Origin: Blasia pusilla
Taxonomy: Eukaryota; Marchantiophyta; Marchantiopsida; Blasiales
Assembly: GCA_050084515.1 (NCBI GenBank)
Contig: CM114272.1
Location: forward strand, 46,190,001-46,254,000
DNA length: 64,000 nucleotides
Direction: 5' to 3'
Below the pieces are notes generated by a model. The model was not told the origin of the DNA. It did not search any database and saw only the letters and a list, made by a program, of their open reading frames with translations. This document shows positions 20,990-34,055 of the stretch, one piece after another. A program made the translations under genes and the position numbers. The stretch's first letter is position 1, and each line of letters begins with the position of its first letter.

Positions 20990-23968
20990 CTAACCAAAAC
21001 TCTTTGTAGGGACTATTTTGTTCTCATCCAAGTCTTTTTGTTTTCTCTTCTTTGACTTACTTGATCTAGTAGAAGGTCCAACTTGTGTAGTAGACTCAAA
21101 CAAAATAGCTACATCACTTCCAATGTCAACATAACAAGTTGGGCAATCTAGATTACTTGGTTCTTTTACCTTACCTGTAGTATAATATATTTTCTGTGAC
21201 ATCCGTGTTAGCCTATCTTTAGAAATGAAAGGATTGTAGGCCCAATCACTCACCAAAGTGGACTTGTAGTATATTTTGCCTTCAAATGTCACAGTAGGCA
21301 CAACTTGACAAGGAACTCCATCTGTGCACTCATGCAGAATTGAACTGAATACATGCCTTACCTCATGTCCCAATATTTCTGTCTCTATGGATGGATTGTT
21401 ATCTGCATCCTCAGCCAAGTCCTCACCAATCACTCTAAACGCAACAAAGGTTGGTGCATCACTTTCCCAAGCATCAAGACTATTGAAATCCCTCTGCATT
21501 GGGTTATCAATTTCGGTTTCATCAACTCTAGACTCCTCGGGTGGGCAAGGACCTACTGTTGGTCTATGTTCAACAAAATCCTCAGAGTCATCACATGCAA
21601 CTACCTCATTTATAACAGCAGAATCAGGCCACCTCTCTGCCTCCACATCTTGTGGATGCAACCACCATCGCCTCTGACTTGTAGGCAAAGAGGACCTAGG
21701 AGATATACTCAACCTGCTCAATATTGATTTTGCTTCATCCAAACCCTCTTTAAGGGCATGAACTACCATCTCATTAGTATGAATTAATGAATAGTCAAAC
21801 AGATTAGGAGCATCTTCTCCTATACCTAACGGATGGAGAGTTCCCCACACGTGATCTTGCTTTGGATGAGACCAGCCAATCTTTAATCCTTCTGGTCCAA
21901 ATTCCAAGCCATCCAGTCTATTCAACCCCACTGCACTATCCAACAAAGACCCAAAATCATAGTTCCGTTCATGGCCACTCATTCCACCTACCTTGCTGAA
22001 GAAGATCTCACAACAATCAGATCCTAGGAGGTGAAATGGAACTTGCAAGTATGGATACTTGTCATAGAAAGCACACATTAGTAATACAATAAAATGTCAA
22101 GACATGTTGATATCATGGAAAGCTTGCACTGATATTATGTTCTTCTCTGTCACAGATCCTACACTTCCTGTCACAGAATGATCACCATGTCTCAGCCAAA
22201 GTCTCCAGAGTCGAAAGAACCACGACACTTTAGATGCCAAAACTACACGACTCCTCAAGTCATGCTTACGTGAGAAGAAAATATCAATGTAATTACCACA
22301 AACCTCCTAGTATAGTTGGGTCCCTAGGCTTATGTCATGGCGAAGATCCATTCTTTCAGACATATCCTACAAACAAGCTTGCACTCTCTTTGAAGCAATT
22401 TGTTGAGGCCCAGCCCAATTTTGCCTATCAGTCCTATTCACATCATCCCACTTCAAGCCATGCTTGTGAATTTTGTAGTGGTTATAGACATTTGTCATAT
22501 ATGACAGAGATGCATGTTGATTTCCAAGGACACAAGTAGTTGAGCATCTATCTAATGGATTAATTGCTTTCTTCCCATTGTGAGGTGCATCTTGGTCTCC
22601 AAAGCCATACAGATCACCATTAGGAAGAATAGAGACAGAATATTTCCATCCTTCCCACCCCTACTACATTTACGTGCAGTAGAGTTAAAACCCCTAAAAT
22701 CCTCCATCATTAGTTTTCTACGATGAGCATCCTCGTCACTGGCATGTCCTAATAACGGCCCGACATCAAGCCGAAAATACTCATCCCACATTTCTTTCAG
22801 CTGCACCCACTGTTGTCTCACCCACTCTTGCAGTGAACTTGTTACACGTGGCAGTAACACAGATGACCAATTTAGGCATAGATTCATGAAGAGGATTTAC
22901 AATGACGACTCTTGCATACATGCCTTTAAAATAACCCTGGAAAGTACTTACAATCTTGTGGTAGCCCTCATCACCCTCCCCGACCAGTACTTCCATTCCA
23001 TATGAACATTGGTGTGCCTCTTTGGGCCCACAAAACCCAATCAGGGTATCATACTTGGCCTCCCATCTGTCAGCCATGACTCTTTAACGTTAGGTTGTAT
23101 TCAGAAGGAAAAAATTGCGCAAAGGCTTATAATTTGTTGTATTGAATCTTGCTTATAATTTGTTGTATTGAATCTCAAACACTCACCTAGGTCTCTCCTT
23201 AATCCTTGTTTCATCCTCTGCAAATATTACAGGGACATCTCCTTCAATTCCAAGAGTTTTCTTTGATGAAGACAAAATTCTGCCAACCTCCACGAATATC
23301 TCTTTGCGTAATCCAACTCTGAAGGGTGGTAACTTGGCTCTATCTCACTTCAATGTTTTTAGACTTGGACCACCTAAGTTCTTCTGAAAGCAGTGGGCCA
23401 CTTGCCTACCACCAAATTGTAGCATTGCTTGGGCTATGGCTTTGGTTCTCTTACCGTACCTAAAACCCTTGGAAGCCCTGGTTAGATTTATAGCAATATC
23501 TGTCATGACATCCCATAACCCTTCTTTGCCACCAAATGCTCCAGTCCTATGCCCATTCACTATATTCCTAAGGAACAGTCTCAGATCCTTCCTATCTGTA
23601 GCTACTCCTAACAATTCCTCTAGCTTCCTCCACCTAGTACTCAAGGCAGCTACTTTGGCAACATACTGTGATAGAAGCCATCGTTGCTTTCTGAATTTGG
23701 AAGTTAAATTTGCAACGTGCTTTCTGTGCTCTGTCTTGGTAAGACCAAGACAATCCAACCGTATCCCCCCACTGGTATCTCTGGCTCCTCTTGGCACTAA
23801 AGCTTCTGCTTCCCTATGCAGCCGACCACGGAAATCATCCAATCGCTTTACTGACTCACATTTACTACATGTTAGGTTCATAAACCCGCCACCATTGTAA
23901 GACAACCTTTCATATTGCTTGTGTTTAAAACAACCATGAATGGTCACTATAGATGTGCGCCCCTTCAT
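20990..23968 (-). pseudogene. Transposase-like protein of an unnamed family
   Basis: The minus strand reads nearly continuously: CSKCESVKRLDDFRGRL, then GLWDVMTDIAINLTRAS, FQKNLGGPSLKTLK, GIEGDVPVIFAEDETRIKE, YDTLIGFCGPKEAH, GHASDEDAHRRKLMMEDF, DVNRTDRQNWAGPQQIASKR and LLGSDCCEIFFSKVGGMSG, followed by a 300-residue tail. In-frame stops interrupt it (TGA after TLK at about 23343, TAG after VQACL, TAG after GTQLY, TGA after NMS), and a frame break lies near 22.67 kb. The 'AEDE', 'D-x-D-x-x-RRKLM' and 'D-E-FFS' segments recall DDE-type transposases, the last like P-element/THAP9 ends. I have seen such motifs in uncharacterised proteins of algae and invertebrates but know no family name. Confidence 0.55.
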
Positions 23969-24056
23969 GAGTGGCTCCCATGTGTGTTAGATACTTTTGG
24001 GACTCTAGTTAGGTGAGTAGAAGGAGCTAGAACAACAATCTGCAATTTAAATGGGA

Positions 24057-24474
24057 TTATTGGTGCCATTCGGACCAAGATGGTGGCAGCTCACACATCA
24101 GATTGGAATAGGAAATTAGCTTCAGCTGTCCATGCTTACAACACAGCTGAGAAGAGCACCACAGGGAAAAGTCCCTACTTCTTGGTGTATGGGCAGAACC
24201 CTCTCTCGGTAGTAGAGTTGGAGTTGAAGACTGATCATACTCTAGAAGGGCTCTTCCAACTGAAGGTGGCATAGATAGCAAAGTGGATATGATTGATGCC
24301 CTAGAGGAGGAGAGAAAGGCAAAGATTAGAGAAGACCAAGGCCGTTCAAAGAACAAAGGAAGATGAGGTTTGATAACCGAATACAAAGATGATCCAGTGA
24401 AGGAGGGGACATGGTCCGATCGACCCCAAAAGTTTCCAGGAAAGCTACACATTCGACTGCTTAGGCCTTATCAG
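24057..24474 (+). pseudogene. Gypsy integrase C-terminal fragment
   Basis: The plus strand encodes IGAIRTKMVAAHTSDWNRKL, ASAVHAYNTAEKSTTGKSPY and FLVYGQNPLSVVELEL. This is the gypsy integrase segment 'W...l..al.aYn...h.stg.sPf.l.yG..p..p.e'. The frame drops out at 24274; recognisable sequence ends with LLRPYQV just before a minisatellite at 24475. It lies on the strand opposite to the interrupted transposase-like gene and was probably part of an element inserted into it. Confidence 0.75.
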
Positions 24475-24830
24475 GTGAGGAGCAGCAGGGAGATCAGGTG
24501 AGATCAGGTGAGGAGCAGCAGGGAAGTAATGAGGAGGTGAGGAGCAACAGGGAGATCAGGTGAGATCAGGTGAGGAGCAGCAGGGAAGTAATGAGGAGGT
24601 AAGGAGCAGCAGGGAGATCAGGTGAGATCAGGTGAGGAGCAGCAGGGAAGTAATGAGGAGGTGAGGAGCAACAGGGAGATCAGGTGAGATCAGGTGAGGA
24701 GCAGCAGGGAAGTAATGAGGAGGTGAGGAGCAACAGGGAGATCAGGTGAGATCAGGTGAGGAGCAGCAGGGAAGTAATGAGGAGGTGAGGAGCAGCAGGG
24801 AGATCAAGTGAGATCAGGTGAGGAGCATCC
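24475..24830 (+). repeat. 62-bp minisatellite, about 5.7 copies
   Basis: Units begin at 24475, 24537, 24599, 24661, 24723 and 24785, exactly 62 bases apart, each starting GTGAGGAGCA (one GTAAGGAGCA) and holding GGGAGATCAGGTGAGATCAG. The last unit breaks off after GAGGAGCATCC near 24830. Variation between units is only a few bases. It directly follows the integrase tail and may have been part of the element's 3' region. Confidence 0.95.
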
Positions 24831-26317
24831 AAGGGAAGCTCGAACCAGCTTGAGAAGCAAGCTTGGGAAATGCTAGTTAGAACAGGTTCAGAAGTAGATG
24901 AGGTCGAAATTTCAGGCAGTAGATGCTTAGGGGGAGGTAGATTTGTAGGAAGGTAGGAACCCAGAATGCCAGAGAAGCCCAAGGAAGAAGAGGGCTCTCA
25001 ACTTCACTTATAAATACTCTGGTGGGTTTGCTTGAAGGTGGGCATAGACATGCTGTTGGCTAGTAGATACTCGATCTCTTGAGCCAAGCTAACCAGCAGA
25101 GTTATGTGCTCCCAGGTCTAGGTAGTGTGCAGTGTGCTTGAAGGGGGTTGAGAAGAAGAAGGTCTCTCATGTACTCTATGATTTTGTGATACATGAGGTA
25201 GCCCTGTGAAATGAGTTCACACCATTGCCCTCAGATCGAGTATGTGCATGATTGAGTGATGAGTTGGGGAGGGCTTGATGAAGGGAGATTCTTGGAGAGG
25301 ATTCAACTAATCATTCAAAAGTGCAGGGAGAGGACAAGAGGTCAGTACTAGTAGAGGGGAGGCAAGCTTGGGTTCCAAGATTGTGCTCCACCAAGGTGTG
25401 CTTGAAAGCTTTTGTGCTCGCCCACCTAAGCTTGGCCTTTGACACCAATCACATGATTACTTCCAGGGTGTGACAACTGGACTTGTGTCCTGGTAAGTGA
25501 TAAGAGTTAGTGAGTGGAGAGAGAGAGAGAGGGTCATGCTTGAGCTCCCCTATAGGTAGAAGACCATGGGCTTAGCTGTTAAGTCCCCTACTACCCGAAC
25601 GAGAAGGGAGAACAAATGGATCAGCAAGGTACGAGGAGAAGAAGAAGGTGATTGCACTACCTGATCGGTTAGGAGTTGGGTGTACTTTAGAGGATGCCTT
25701 GGTACATTCAACTAGTCCAAGGCAAAGACATTGGAGGACCTTATGTTGCCCTGGTCATCCTTGATTTGTGAATTCTAAGTAGAGTGTGCTTGTTGGGTTC
25801 CACTGGCCACTCCACTCAAAGCACTCGAGAGGAAGGAAGGAGTTTTGGTTAGTAGGGTGAGGATAGGATTGTGATACTGAAGTGGAGAGAGTTCCTCCAG
25901 CCTCTTAAGGTAAAGAGGTGGGGTTTATAGTAGTTAAGGAGTACATCTTGTAGATCTTGATCTTCTGATCTGGCCCTAAGCTCTTACATGGGACCGAACT
26001 GGTGGAACTAGCAACATTTTCACTTGGGTTGTGTGCTGGCCATGTATTACCTGGTGAGACAATAGACTCTAGAGTAGGATTGTAAACCTGTACACAACAG
26101 GTTAACTCACAATCCCACAAGGCCCCTCTTGATCATCAAGAACAGCCTTGACATCCATCCAATCTCCTCTCCACTTTACCATTTCATCCCACAATCCCCA
26201 ACAAAGCAAACTTAGTCCTTGATCTATTTCTGGATGTGACCCACCTTTCCCTGAAGAGCTCCCAACGTTGGACTTATCTCATGTAAAGAACCTCAGGATT
26301 GATCCCTGTGATGGATG
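24831..26317. other. Non-coding remainder of the inserted retroelement
   Basis: About 1.5 kb with no recognisable protein motif in either orientation. It is likely the 3' untranslated part and LTR of the gypsy element whose integrase lies at 24.06 kb, inserted between the two halves of the minus-strand transposase-like gene. I could not find a matching second LTR in the window to confirm this. A short GA tract occurs at 25518-25530. Confidence 0.4.
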
Positions 26318-27424
26318 TTAATCCATAGTATCTGCTTTCCTTGGTCTTCCTCTCTTCCCAGACCTCAATGCAATCTCCACATAAGCCTCCTTGACCTCAG
26401 AGGCATCCAAGTGATCCCGGCTAACCATGTGTTGTCTCAAATTATGATCCAAATTCAGTTTCTTTGGGCACATGTCTGTATGCAACTTTCCACAGACCCT
26501 ACACCTGACCTTAAATAGGTATGACATATTGGCATACTGAGGATCTGTGGGAGATGGTGTCACAAAGAACACCTCCCTATCACCCCCAACATCCTCATTC
26601 AATTGGGAGACAATCTCTAGTCCTCTAGAGATGGCCTCATCATGATCAAAATGAGGTCTGTGAACAACATCACTAGGCTCCATCAATGATGTAGGCAATT
26701 TTCTTCTCTTACAAAAACTATCCTTGTGTTTCGGGTTAACTAGATGCTTTGTCCTAAAGTTGCTAAAGCAATTTGCAATAGCTTTCATATTTTGGGAATT
26801 CTCTACATTCCCATAGTTCACTCTACACTCCAAACACTCTAGGTGTCCTCTGACATCTGTTCCATCATCCCATGTCCTCACCCTCCAATTGTGGTCTTTG
26901 TATCCATTCTTCTCAACCCACTTCCCTAATCTGATGAACTTATCATTCCAGCATTTTGCAGCTGGATCTGGATCTGCCATCAACATTGGCTCAAACGAGG
27001 CCTGAACAGAACCTTGGTTTGAGATATCAATTGAACCCACCGGATGTGCCTCAATTTCAGTATGGTTCTGAGACACAGGAGCTGAACCAACTACAGTCTC
27101 GGCTACAGTAGACACGGTGGCTGCAGAAGACTTAGAGAACACTTGCGTTGTCTTCCCACAAGGGCCTATAGGTAATTGTTCAATGACACATACTATACCA
27201 TCCAATTCCATCAGCAGAATTACCTTCTCTGCATTCCGATGCGTTCTACCACGGAGCTTGAAGTCCCAAAAATCAAAATCAAATTCCACAATTGCAGAAC
27301 ATTTCAGACGCAGATCTGCTAGTGTCTGCCCATCTAAGTAACCTAAGACACAAATAGGCTCATCATTCTCTCCTTCACCCCTCTTTCCAACCAATCTGAT
27401 ACTAGCTCTAGTATAGGTCAACAT
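26318..27424 (-). CDS. Zinc-finger/AT-hook protein, probable N-terminal part of the transposase-like gene
   Basis: A clean 368-codon frame. It contains two Cys/His clusters: ECLECRVNYGN...NFRTKHLVNPKH (about residues 195-232) and CRVCGKLHTDMCPKKLNLDH...HMVSRDHL (about 310-342), both of C2-H2-like spacing. It ends with an AT-hook-like GKRGRPRKAD. Zinc fingers plus an AT-hook fit a DNA-binding region. It is on the same strand and just upstream of the transposase-like block, separated only by the inserted gypsy sequence, so I infer they were one gene. It could instead be a separate protein. The lack of stops over 1.1 kb contrasts with the broken downstream half. Confidence 0.5.
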   Translation of the reverse strand: MLTYTRASIRLVGKRGEGENDEPICVLGYLDGQTLADLRLKCSAIVEFDFDFWDFKLRGRTHRNAEKVILLMELDGIVCVIEQLPIGPCGKTTQVFSKSSAATVSTVAETVVGSAPVSQNHTEIEAHPVGSIDISNQGSVQASFEPMLMADPDPAAKCWNDKFIRLGKWVEKNGYKDHNWRVRTWDDGTDVRGHLECLECRVNYGNVENSQNMKAIANCFSNFRTKHLVNPKHKDSFCKRRKLPTSLMEPSDVVHRPHFDHDEAISRGLEIVSQLNEDVGGDREVFFVTPSPTDPQYANMSYLFKVRCRVCGKLHTDMCPKKLNLDHNLRQHMVSRDHLDASEVKEAYVEIALRSGKRGRPRKADTMD

Positions 27425-27713
27425 TGGAAACTATGAGGATACACACAAGAACCTGTTATACAAACCACAATAGAGAATACAACACCACAGATCAGATCCA
27501 AAGCAATTCTTTGCGAGAGGTTATATCATTTTGGACGCCATAGGAGTATACACATTGATGTCACCTCCTTAATTTAAGATATTGCGTTTAAAGCCACCAC
27601 GGGGCAAATATTTTCTTCTAAATCCTCAATCCTAAATCGCAAAATCTAGTGGCCAAACTTGCTAAATCAATTGACGTTAAAGTCTCTCTTGCATCTATTA
27701 CACGAATATAGGT

Positions 27714-28451
27714 TTAATCCCGAGTAGGTACAGACTGGCCCTCTGGAATTATATGACGACGGCAATACACAAGTTGCCACTCACCAAAATTCCACCTGCC
27801 ATTAACATCACAATCTTTATGCAGGTGTCTCTTGCCTCCTCGGGTTTGATCATAAAACCAAGCACGGGGGCATCTACGACACTGCACTAAGTCATATATA
27901 CCCGCCTGATATATCTTGCACGCATCACAATAGTGACGCGAGCAGATGAGTGCATTAGGAGCAACAAGAGGGCTTTGCATTGTGTGAGCCTCGAGGTGAG
28001 CCTGCGAGAGTCCTCCGACAAGCAAGCGAGTCTTCACACATCCCGGGTGATAAAAGGAATAACAATCCGGGTGAGCACACTTGATGAGTCGTGTCTCAAA
28101 CTCAGTATGCCCAAAAACACGACCAACCAGCCCACAAGAGAAACAAATGGCTCTGTCATCAACACATAGGTCACATACCCAAGGTCCACTCCAATCGTGA
28201 TTTCCAGGCACCACAACACGGATGCACGTCTTACCCTTACCACTATCTGGGTTGGTGGGCATGCCACCTCCAATCCAATGAAAATGGTGACCACAAGCAC
28301 CATCACAAAATATAACATCACCTCCCTCATCAGAAGAAAAGCAGCATGGGGGATCCATCCGGTGATGCTCAGCATATGAGTATTGATCTAATAGGGGAAC
28401 ATTCGCCATTGTGTATGTGTGTACGCAATTCTTACCCACGGCAGAGAACAA
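27714..28451 (-). pseudogene. EDM2-like PHD/extended PHD protein fragment
   Basis: A 245-codon open frame rich in Cys and His: GGDVIFCDGACGHHFHW, then VCDLCVDDRAICFSCGL, IKCAHPDCYSFYHPGCVKTR, LICSRHYCDACKIYQAG, VQCRRCPRAWFYDQT and HLHKDCDVNG. This is a PHD finger followed by an extended PHD with the 'C-x-HPDC..fYHp.C' and 'C.rHyC..C' signatures of EDM2-type chromatin readers. The first PHD has lost its opening C-x2-C (PPCCFSSDEGG). The frame is open, but I find no flanking exons, so it may be a gene fragment or captured exon. Related to the block at 8.4-9.1 kb. Confidence 0.6.
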
Positions 28452-29006
28452 TCACCCACGATGACTCTCTATGATGCGCAAAAAGGACCAGCAATCCACT
28501 AGTTTTCAAATCCAATGGCCTCCAATAGGGCAATCATTTCCCTATGGTCTCCTTCAATACACCCTGCACAAATAGAATGCCAGCATGTGCAATCAGATTT
28601 ATGCTGACAAGTTTTGGTAACACCAAAACTTTTCAACGTATTCACTAGCCTATATGCACAAATCCGGTTTAGTAACACACCAGAATTATTCACCACATTC
28701 AGAGCCTACTTGATCACATAAGGCACAGACTAGAGGGAAGTTTCAGTCTACATCTACTCAGTATCAAAGAAACACTCCTCAGAGGAATCCCAAAGAGCCT
28801 TAGTGTTACATTTGTAACCAGAAATATCATATCTCAAGCAAATGTCCTAATAGAAAAATTCTCAAGATATTTCCTGAGTATTACAAAACTCAATCAAAAG
28901 ATACCTCATCTTTGTTAGTCAATACTTCACCCATCACTCAAGCATTAACATGTTCCACATCTGAGGAACTCCAACCAGATGAACCACTCTAGGAGGGAGC
29001 TTAGAT
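28452..29006. other. No clear gene; short Cys-rich ORF on the minus strand
   Basis: The minus strand at 28499-28696 encodes 65 codons with CQHKSDCTCWHSICAGCIEG, a Cys cluster with no family I know. It may be another exon of the PHD gene upstream of 28451. Nothing else is recognisable up to the copia block that starts at 29007. Confidence 0.25.
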
Positions 29007-29899
29007 ACTGTAAAGAGTGTGAAGAAAGACCTCTGTCGCAACTTTGAGATGGTTGAGATGGGTCCAACAAAGTGGCTATTGGGGATTCAGATTGAGAGTA
29101 ATCGGGAAGAGGGCTCGATTCGATTGAGTCAAGAAAAATATGTAGAGAATATCTTGATCATGTACAACATGTAAGATTGTAAGCATGTATCAACACCCCT
29201 AGATCATGGCTGTAAACTCAGCAAAGATATGGGAATTTCAACTGAAAAGGTTGACAATTTACAAGCACTATATCAAAGTGTTGTAGGGTCATTGATGTTT
29301 GCTATGGTCTGTACCAGAGTAGATTTAACATACCCAATTGGTGTCTTAGCCATGTACACCAGCAAACCTACAGTAGAACATTGGAAATGTTTGAAGAGAG
29401 TACTAAGATATTTGCGTGGCACAACAAGAACATACTTGGAATACAGGCATCAAGAAAATGGACCAATCTTGGAAGGGTTCTCAGATGCAAGTTGGGGAGA
29501 TGATACTGATGAAATAAGATCAACAAGTGGATATGTCTTCTTGTTAAGTGAGGGGTGATCAACTAGTGCAATAAGAAACAAAGAACTGATGCAATCTCTA
29601 CAACTGAGGCAAAGTACATGGCGCTTTCTCTTGCTCCTCAAGAGGTGATATGGTTGAGGATCTTATTGAATGATCTTGGATAGGAACAGATGACCCCTAC
29701 ATTCCTACATGTTGACAACAAAGGAAGTATTGCATTAAGCAAAAATCCTGTTCATCATCCTAGAACAAAACACATTGACATCAAACATCACTTTGTAAGA
29801 GAAATGATAGGAAGAGAAATCTCCTTGGTTTACTGTCCAACAGAGAATATGGCAGCTAATGTCCTGATCAAACTTCTGTCACAGGACAAACATAGAAAG
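29007..29899 (+). pseudogene. Ty1/copia RT C-terminal part and RNase H
   Basis: The plus strand reads FEMVEMGPTKWLLGIQIE, RLSQEKYVENILIMYNM, LYQSVVGSLMFAMVCTRVDL, HWKCLKRVLRYLRGT, GFSDASWGDDTDEIRSTSGY, and after a break HVDNKGSIALSKNPVHHPRT, KHIDIKHHFVREMIG. These are the copia RT tail and RNase H: 'Y...vGsLmYl...tRPDi', 'h...lkrvLrYL.gT', 'd.D...s.SGy', 'DN..ai.l..np..h.rtKHIdi..hfvRe'. In-frame stops occur after YNM (about 29174) and at 29557, so it is dead. It ends at a TTTC array. Confidence 0.9.
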
Positions 29900-29914
29900 T
29901 GTATATCTGCTCTC

Positions 29915-30300
<386 letters not shown>

Positions 30301-30402
30301 CACTTGCTTCTCTCTCTACACCCATCCTAGTCTCAAGCACCGTCCAACCAGGGCGCGGGGTCTATGGTCGGCAAGGCTACGACAGACACTACTTAATGAG
30401 TA

Positions 30403-30561
<159 letters not shown>

Positions 30562-30662
30562 AACCTAAATCATGTATTTTCCTTTCTATTCCAAGAGGAG
30601 TACTAACCGTCGTCTCTAGTATTGTAAGTGATTTCTACCATGTGTACCCGATAGATAGCTAG

Positions 30663-31361
30663 AAAGTCTGCAATTTTGAAAGTATCCTCCGGACTCATTC
30701 TTCTCCTCAATTCAAACGTACCCACCATGAGGCCAATAAGCTTTCACCGTCATTGCAACAACCACGAGAGAGACTGTTCTATGAAGGAGAGTACAGCAGA
30801 GCAACCACGCCTCAAGCCACAGTATCTCCTGTCCACACTCCTTTATCTCCAAGCGTTCCCGACTCCACAAAGAGGATGGAAGATGAACACGTTTATCACT
30901 TCATCACTGTTGATGGAGATTGAACTATTTACAGCAAGGAATTTTGCTTCACATTGGCTGAAGAAACACTTTCCTTTGAAGACGATGGAGAATACTATCC
31001 GACACCTCATTCGCTAGATGCAGAGGATACCCGACTGAAGAAGGCAGAAGCATTTATATACTGAACCTACGATGCAAAATCTGAAAGGAAGATGGCCGAA
31101 TCTTCCAATAGGCTTGCACCCAAAAAGGTCCATTTCCATATACCTGCCAGTGCAAAATGTGAAAGGAAGAAAACCAAATCTTCCAATCAATGTGCAACCA
31201 AGAAGGACCAAGTGGTCCCTATTCCAACCTTTCCAGACATATCAAGTGACAGTTTTGGAGCTGACATATTCCGCATGACATCGTATGCAAACTCAGAAAT
31301 ATCAAGCTCAGATGGCAATTATGGTAGTGAGCCAAAGGATCATGGTGATGAGTTTGTGTGA
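30663..31361 (+). pseudogene. Hypothetical ORF with two in-frame TGA codons
   Basis: From 30663 to 31361 one plus-strand frame is open except for TGA at 30921-30923 and TGA at 31062-31064, giving about 230 codons. Both stops could arise from CGA (Arg) by one C-to-T change. The peptide has RLFYEGEYSRATTPQATVS, ILxxDGD-like acidic turns, FCFTLAEETLSFEDDGEYYP and a basic block KKVHFHIPASAKCERKK. I recognise no family. It could be a retroelement gag tail or a host gene fragment. Confidence 0.35.
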
Positions 31362-32654
<1,293 letters not shown>

Positions 32655-34055
32655 TGAACCCTAAAAATCATCTCCCATTTTTTCTTTGACTATGGAAGCG
32701 ATAATGGCAGATCTAAACCGTTGAAGTTTGCAACGCATTTAATTCAAACACATGTTCCAAGTTTCAACACCATCCAATGGTTGGAACAAAACATACCTCA
32801 ATGTGAGCATGAAAATGAAACAAACCCTTGAAACATTCCTACTCGGAGCCATCCTCTTCTGTCTTGACCCCTAGTTTTCTTCCCTCACCCTCAACCAGGG
32901 TTCCAAAAATTATGAAACTTTTTCAAAGAGGCAATCCAAGCCTAGTAACACAAGCAAAAAATCTAAACTTGAAATGACCACCCACGCATGAAAATAAAAA
33001 TCGTAAACCCTAAAAGTGGTCTCTTATTATTTGTTTGAGTATAGAAGCCAAGAGAGCGGATCTGAACCGTTGAAGTTTGCAACGCATTTAATTCAAAGGC
33101 ACGTGCCAAGTTTCAACACCATCCAATGGTTGGAACAAAATTTGAACATGAAAATAAAACAAATCCTTGAAACATTTCTACTCAGAACCATCCTCTACAC
33201 TCTTGAACCCTAGTTTTCTTCCCTCCCCCTCAACCAGGGTTCCAAAAATCATGAAACTTTTTCCAAAGAGGCAATCCAAGGCTAGTAACACAAGCAAAAA
33301 AAATCTAAACTTGAAATGACCATCCACGCCTGAAAATAAAAATCGTAAACCCTCAAAGTGATCTCTTATTATTTGTTTGAGTATAGAAGCCAAGAGAGCG
33401 GATCTGAACCGTTGAAGTTTGCAACGCATTTAATTCAAAGGCACATGCCAATTTCAACACCATCCAATGGTTGGAACAAAATTTGAACATGAAAATAAAA
33501 CAAATCCTTGAAACATTTCTACTAAGAACCATACTCTACCGTCTTGAACCCTAGTTTTCTTCCCTCCCCCTCAACCAGGGTTCCAAAAATTTTGAAACTT
33601 TTTCCAAGGAGGCAATCCAAGCCTAGTAACACAAGCAAAAAATCTAAACTCGAAATGACCATCCACGCTTGAAAATAAAAATCGTAAACCCTCAAAGTGG
33701 TCTCTTATTATTTGTTTGAGTATAGAAGCCAAGAGAGCGGATCTGAACGGTTGAAGTTTGCAACGCATTTAATTCAAAGGCACGTGCCAAGTTTCAAAAC
33801 CATCTTATGGTTGGAACAAAACATAACTCAATATGAAGATGAAAATGAAACAAACCCTTGAAACATTCCTACTCAGAACCTTCCTCTTCTGTCTTGACCC
33901 CTAGTTTTCTTCCCTCCCCCTCAACAAGGCTTCCAAAAATCATGAAACTTTTGCCAAAGAGGCAATCCAAGCCCAAGAATACAAGGGAAAAATCAAAAAT
34001 TGAAATGACCACATGTACATGAAAATAAAAATCGTAAACCCTAAATTTGGTCTCA
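32655..34055 (+). repeat. Four tandem copies of a ~345-bp satellite-like unit
   Basis: Units begin at about 32655, 33003, 33345 and 33684, with a truncated fifth at 34034 (spacing 348, 342, 339 and 350). Each starts with GTAAACCCT or a variant, then carries TTGAAGTTTGCAACGCATTT, CACCATCCAATGGTTGGAAC and TCCCTCCCCCTCAACCAGGG. Divergence between units is low but clear. No ORF is conserved across units. It could be a small satellite array or amplified intergenic spacer. Confidence 0.93.

Noticed and set aside
24475-24830. Regularly spaced repeats as a CRISPR array
   Set aside because: The units are contiguous 62-base tandem repeats without unique spacers, in a plant-type nuclear context.
33003-34040. 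CCCTAAA-like starts of the 345-bp units as telomeric repeats
   Set aside because: The heptamer occurs only once per unit, so this is not a telomere array.
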